DNA from: Kazachstania africana CBS 2517
Taxonomy: Eukaryota; Ascomycota; Saccharomycetes; Saccharomycetales; Saccharomycetaceae
Length of the DNA stretch: 64,000 nt
Assembly: GCF_000304475.1 (NCBI RefSeq)
Contig: NC_018940.1
Span: 372,001 to 436,000 of the forward strand
Direction of reading: 5' to 3'
The number at the start of each line of letters is the position of its first letter. Within the stretch, counting starts at the first letter, position 1. The notes under the pieces were generated by a model. It made no database searches. It was not told where the DNA came from and saw only the letters and a list, made by a program, of their open reading frames with translations. Position numbers and translations under genes: made by a program. Shown in pieces: positions 61,195 to 64,000 of this stretch.

Positions 61195-64000
61195 ATGAGT
61201 GAGAATAACGTTCATACAAAGGTATCAATAAAGATACCTCAAGTTGATGGCAGCGTAGGTTCCAAAAAGTCTGCAGCTTTTGAAACTTTGTCATTTCAAT
61301 TCAACAAAGATGCAAAGGTACAAACCATTCTAGATGTTTTAGCTGTCGCTAATGAATCAAAATATCTGACGAACATTGAATTAACCCAAAATGGCGATGT
61401 CTTAAGGGATGATCAACTTATCAACGAGTTGGTCATGAATAAAAAAGGCGATGCTATGGAAGTTACAGCAAATTTGAGACCATATACCACAAGAGAGGTA
61501 TTGAAACACACCTTAGCTGTACGTGAATTTACTGGTTTTACTTCTGAAACTGAAGATGGACTATCTGAATTTGCCCTTTCTACAGTCGTCAAGTTCCCAT
61601 TCCTTTCTCTTGATGAAATCAAAGAAAAGAAGACTGAAATCAATGAAGAGAAAGCAAAGGAAACTGAAGCCAAGAAACACTTATTGAATGTTACTGATGA
61701 AGAAAGAGATAAAACAGTCAAGATGATTCATGAAGTGTTTAATTCTTTCAAGAATTCTTCTGTTAAGGAACTTTTCAATGGTGAAAAAAATTTGATTTCA
61801 CCTTGTCTTCGTTCTTTGAACATATCCCAATATAATCCTGCGCCTGCTTTCTATAAATCTAAAGGACATCTTCTATATTTACATGCTGTTACATTAGAGG
61901 GAGAAAGCGTCCATATCACTGCAGTTCCTTCTGGTTTCTATATCAATAAGTCAACCAACATAAAGTTTGATCCATACCCAAGAGAATCAGAAGATGGCGC
62001 CCATTCAAATGCTCCAATATTTAACAGTCTTATGAGCTTATTAAGTGCTCATTCTAAGAAATTCTCTTCACATGTTGCACAACTAGAGGCAAAACTAGCA
62101 AAACTAGAATCTGTTGCATATGTGAGACCACAGACATGCCACTTACATAAACCGTGGATAATCTCCTCTAATCAAGCCCAAAATGCTGACTTTTCACGTT
62201 TGCAAAATAAATTGATAGGTAATGCTATCAATCCAGAAAGAAACTTCAATGATGAATTCCAGGCCATCAAGGACTTTCCAAATGCTACTATATCAACTCG
62301 TATTGAATCTGAAAGAATCTTAGCCAAAATTATTCATGAATTCTCTGTCTCAGCTACTAATGGAGCTATGGATATTTTCTATAAGAACTTTATTGCCATG
62401 AACCCAGAGGCCTCAGAGAAAGAGCAAATTTTCTTGAAAAATAACATTTTCTACTCTTTTGTAAGTGATGTCAGTGGTGTATATGAATCTAAGGGTGGCG
62501 ATGAAGCCGCCAGAGTTGCTGCTAATCAGGATTTGCTGACTATCAATGTTTTGAACAGAGTTGGCCTAAAAGATGTTAGACATGTTTTAACAACCATTAT
62601 TGACTTCGGTGGTAAGAGATTATTAGCTCAAACCCCGGTTCCAGGTTTATTGGGAAACATGGGTGTTGAAACTACTCAAAGTGAGAAGGCAGGTGAAGAA
62701 ATTGTGAAAGATTTGGATAACGATGTAAACGTAAAGTATGGTTTCGATGAAACCTGCAAAAAAGTATTAAAAGATGAGGCGTTTGATGACATTTTGAGTA
62801 AAGAATTTTCCAAGGTCTTCCATTTGAAGAAAGCTGACGATAATGATGTTTGGTTTTCTTCTTCATCTAAGGGAATCATTGGTTTTGATAAAAGGAAGTA
62901 CGTCTTAGACCTAGCCGACACATACCCAATTGATATTAATTTTGCTAGGGAAAACTATGACAGCAAATCCGACGATGATAACCGTTATCCTCATAGACAT
63001 ACTTTACTACGTCCAGAGTTAGTTGAAAAATGGTGGACTGAAAAAGTTGAAGCTGAAGAAGGTTTAACCACCAACGACGCTTACGACCAAAGAAAGTTCA
63101 CTTATAACCCAGATGCATACCACATTGAGGGCGTTGAAGATAACACTGTTGAAGAACTTTCCTCATACTTAAATGATGAGGTTATCCCTAACCTGGTCAA
63201 TGACTTTGCCCTTGGAAATCTTTCTCCACCATACACAGGATCTCATTTAAAGGACATTCTGCACAAGAGTGGTATCAACTTACGTTACTTAGGTAAAATT
63301 GTTAAATTAGCCAACGACAAACTGACTGGCCAGATAATGAAACACGAACAAAAATTAAATGATGTTGTTGTGAAGAATAGGGAACACGATGCATGGGAGG
63401 CAGCTTACTTGTTGAAAATTGAAAGTTTGATTAAAGAAAGACAAGCAAAGATAAATCAATATATTCAAGAAGGGAAAGACGTTCCAAAAGAGTTAACTGA
63501 AGATTTAAAGCTTGATGAAAGTGAAATCAAGAAGCCAACAAATGAAGAACCAGTTTTAGTCTCCAGGGATGAACTGTTGCCGTTCATAAAAATTGCTGAA
63601 ATTGAAATCGTTTCTCGTTCGATCAAACACATATTGAGATCTTACGCAAAATCCTTACCAGTTTCCGCTGTCCCATCCTTGGTTGCATATGTTTTCAACT
63701 TGTTATTTGGTACTAAGTATTGCGATACACCAAGACCTGAATCTATTGATCACCTCTTTTCAGTGGAATCATTCCAGTTCTCAACATTAACACGTATGGA
63801 TTTATTGAATGCTATTTCCAAAGAAGCTTCTGTCCGCTTCTGTCACGAGTTAAGTGTTTCATCTATTGAACAATGTACTGAGAGTCCTTTCATTTTAATC
63901 AAAGAAATTGCTAATAAGTTTGGTGTCCAATTATTGAATAAAAACTACTTTTTCACAGTGGAAGAATTCGAAGATTATAAGTTATCCCAAGATAAGAAAG
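61195..64000 (+). CDS. CLU1: Clu1/Tif31, clustered-mitochondria protein (3' end outside window)
   Basis: Large cytosolic RNA- and ribosome-associated protein. Loss causes mitochondria to clump, and it co-purifies with eIF3 in yeast. The ATG at 61195 opens a frame that runs without a stop to the window edge, 935 codons of an expected 1270 or so. Seen are the N-terminal ubiquitin-like segment (KVSIKIPQVDGS to about residue 100), the eIF3-N/GSKIP-like region (LKHTLAVREFTGFTSETEDG at about 103), and the Clu domain (about 330-580, with FYKNFIAMNPEASEKEQIF and PVPGLLGN). The central eIF3-p135-like part (LRYLGKIVKLANDK, near 700) is also seen. The TPR repeats lie outside. In S. cerevisiae CLU1 is on chromosome XIII left of centre, far from OPI1. 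Confidence 0.95.
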   Translation, partial: MSENNVHTKVSIKIPQVDGSVGSKKSAAFETLSFQFNKDAKVQTILDVLAVANESKYLTNIELTQNGDVLRDDQLINELVMNKKGDAMEVTANLRPYTTREVLKHTLAVREFTGFTSETEDGLSEFALSTVVKFPFLSLDEIKEKKTEINEEKAKETEAKKHLLNVTDEERDKTVKMIHEVFNSFKNSSVKELFNGEKNLISPCLRSLNISQYNPAPAFYKSKGHLLYLHAVTLEGESVHITAVPSGFYINKSTNIKFDPYPRESEDGAHSNAPIFNSLMSLLSAHSKKFSSHVAQLEAKLAKLESVAYVRPQTCHLHKPWIISSNQAQNADFSRLQNKLIGNAINPERNFNDEFQAIKDFPNATISTRIESERILAKIIHEFSVSATNGAMDIFYKNFIAMNPEASEKEQIFLKNNIFYSFVSDVSGVYESKGGDEAARVAANQDLLTINVLNRVGLKDVRHVLTTIIDFGGKRLLAQTPVPGLLGNMGVETTQSEKAGEEIVKDLDNDVNVKYGFDETCKKVLKDEAFDDILSKEFSKVFHLKKADDNDVWFSSSSKGIIGFDKRKYVLDLADTYPIDINFARENYDSKSDDDNRYPHRHTLLRPELVEKWWTEKVEAEEGLTTNDAYDQRKFTYNPDAYHIEGVEDNTVEELSSYLNDEVIPNLVNDFALGNLSPPYTGSHLKDILHKSGINLRYLGKIVKLANDKLTGQIMKHEQKLNDVVVKNREHDAWEAAYLLKIESLIKERQAKINQYIQEGKDVPKELTEDLKLDESEIKKPTNEEPVLVSRDELLPFIKIAEIEIVSRSIKHILRSYAKSLPVSAVPSLVAYVFNLLFGTKYCDTPRPESIDHLFSVESFQFSTLTRMDLLNAISKEASVRFCHELSVSSIEQCTESPFILIKEIANKFGVQLLNKNYFFTVEEFEDYKLSQDKK

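Overview
This is nuclear DNA of a budding yeast of the family Saccharomycetaceae. About 25 intact or window-truncated protein genes have lengths and sequences close to Saccharomyces cerevisiae orthologs. The DNA is AT-rich, genes are compact, the only intron carries the yeast signals GTATGT and TACTAAC, and the three tRNA genes are of yeast type. It is not S. cerevisiae, because the gene order mixes blocks that lie on its chromosomes VIII, XI and XIII. Genes such as VPS20, GPA1 and YLF2 are missing from otherwise conserved runs, which fits a species that descends from the whole-genome duplication and lost a different set of duplicates. I cannot name the genus from sequence alone. Comparisons with S. 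cerevisiae below come from memory, not from a search.

Layout. (1) 1-6000 matches the start of the right arm of S. cerevisiae chromosome VIII: an OSH6/OSH7 oxysterol-binding homolog, then LEU5 and NEM1. A relic convergent with OSH6/7 sits where ECM9 follows OSH6 in S. cerevisiae. (2) 7714-8958 holds a CMR3/YPR015C-like zinc-finger gene at a synteny junction, followed by 3 kb with no gene I can support. (3) 12-38 kb is a nearly unbroken YMR069-YMR081 block: NAT4, MOT3, TVP18, ABF2, IRC21, SDD2, RCO1, PDS5, CTF18, SEC14 (spliced), NAM7 and ISF1/MBR1, with tRNA-Gly and tRNA-Val between genes. (4) About 40 kb: a broken CWP1-type cell-wall mannoprotein gene. (5) 42.6-60 kb is a YHL008-YHL020 block: YAP3, a formate/nitrite-type transporter, ETP1, PRS3, UGP1 (in the slot of its paralog YHL012W), OTU2, RPS20, NFU1, MCO14, APM2 and OPI1. 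(6) tRNA-Glu, then the 5' part of CLU1, which runs off the right edge.

There is no operon logic. Genes are individually transcribed and linked by shared regulatory signals: MCB boxes before the cohesion genes PDS5 and CTF18, paired Rap1 sites before RPS20, an inositol-response core before OPI1, and PAC plus RRPE before CLU1. Several genes act in lipid and membrane biology (OSH6/7, NEM1, SEC14, OPI1), but they are scattered.

I found no clearly new biological system. The items most worth a second look are two gene relics, a hairpin-rich non-coding stretch beside a Tbf1-like site at 28.4-29.0 kb, several long perfect palindromes between genes, and a weak centromere-like motif set near 2.3 kb.
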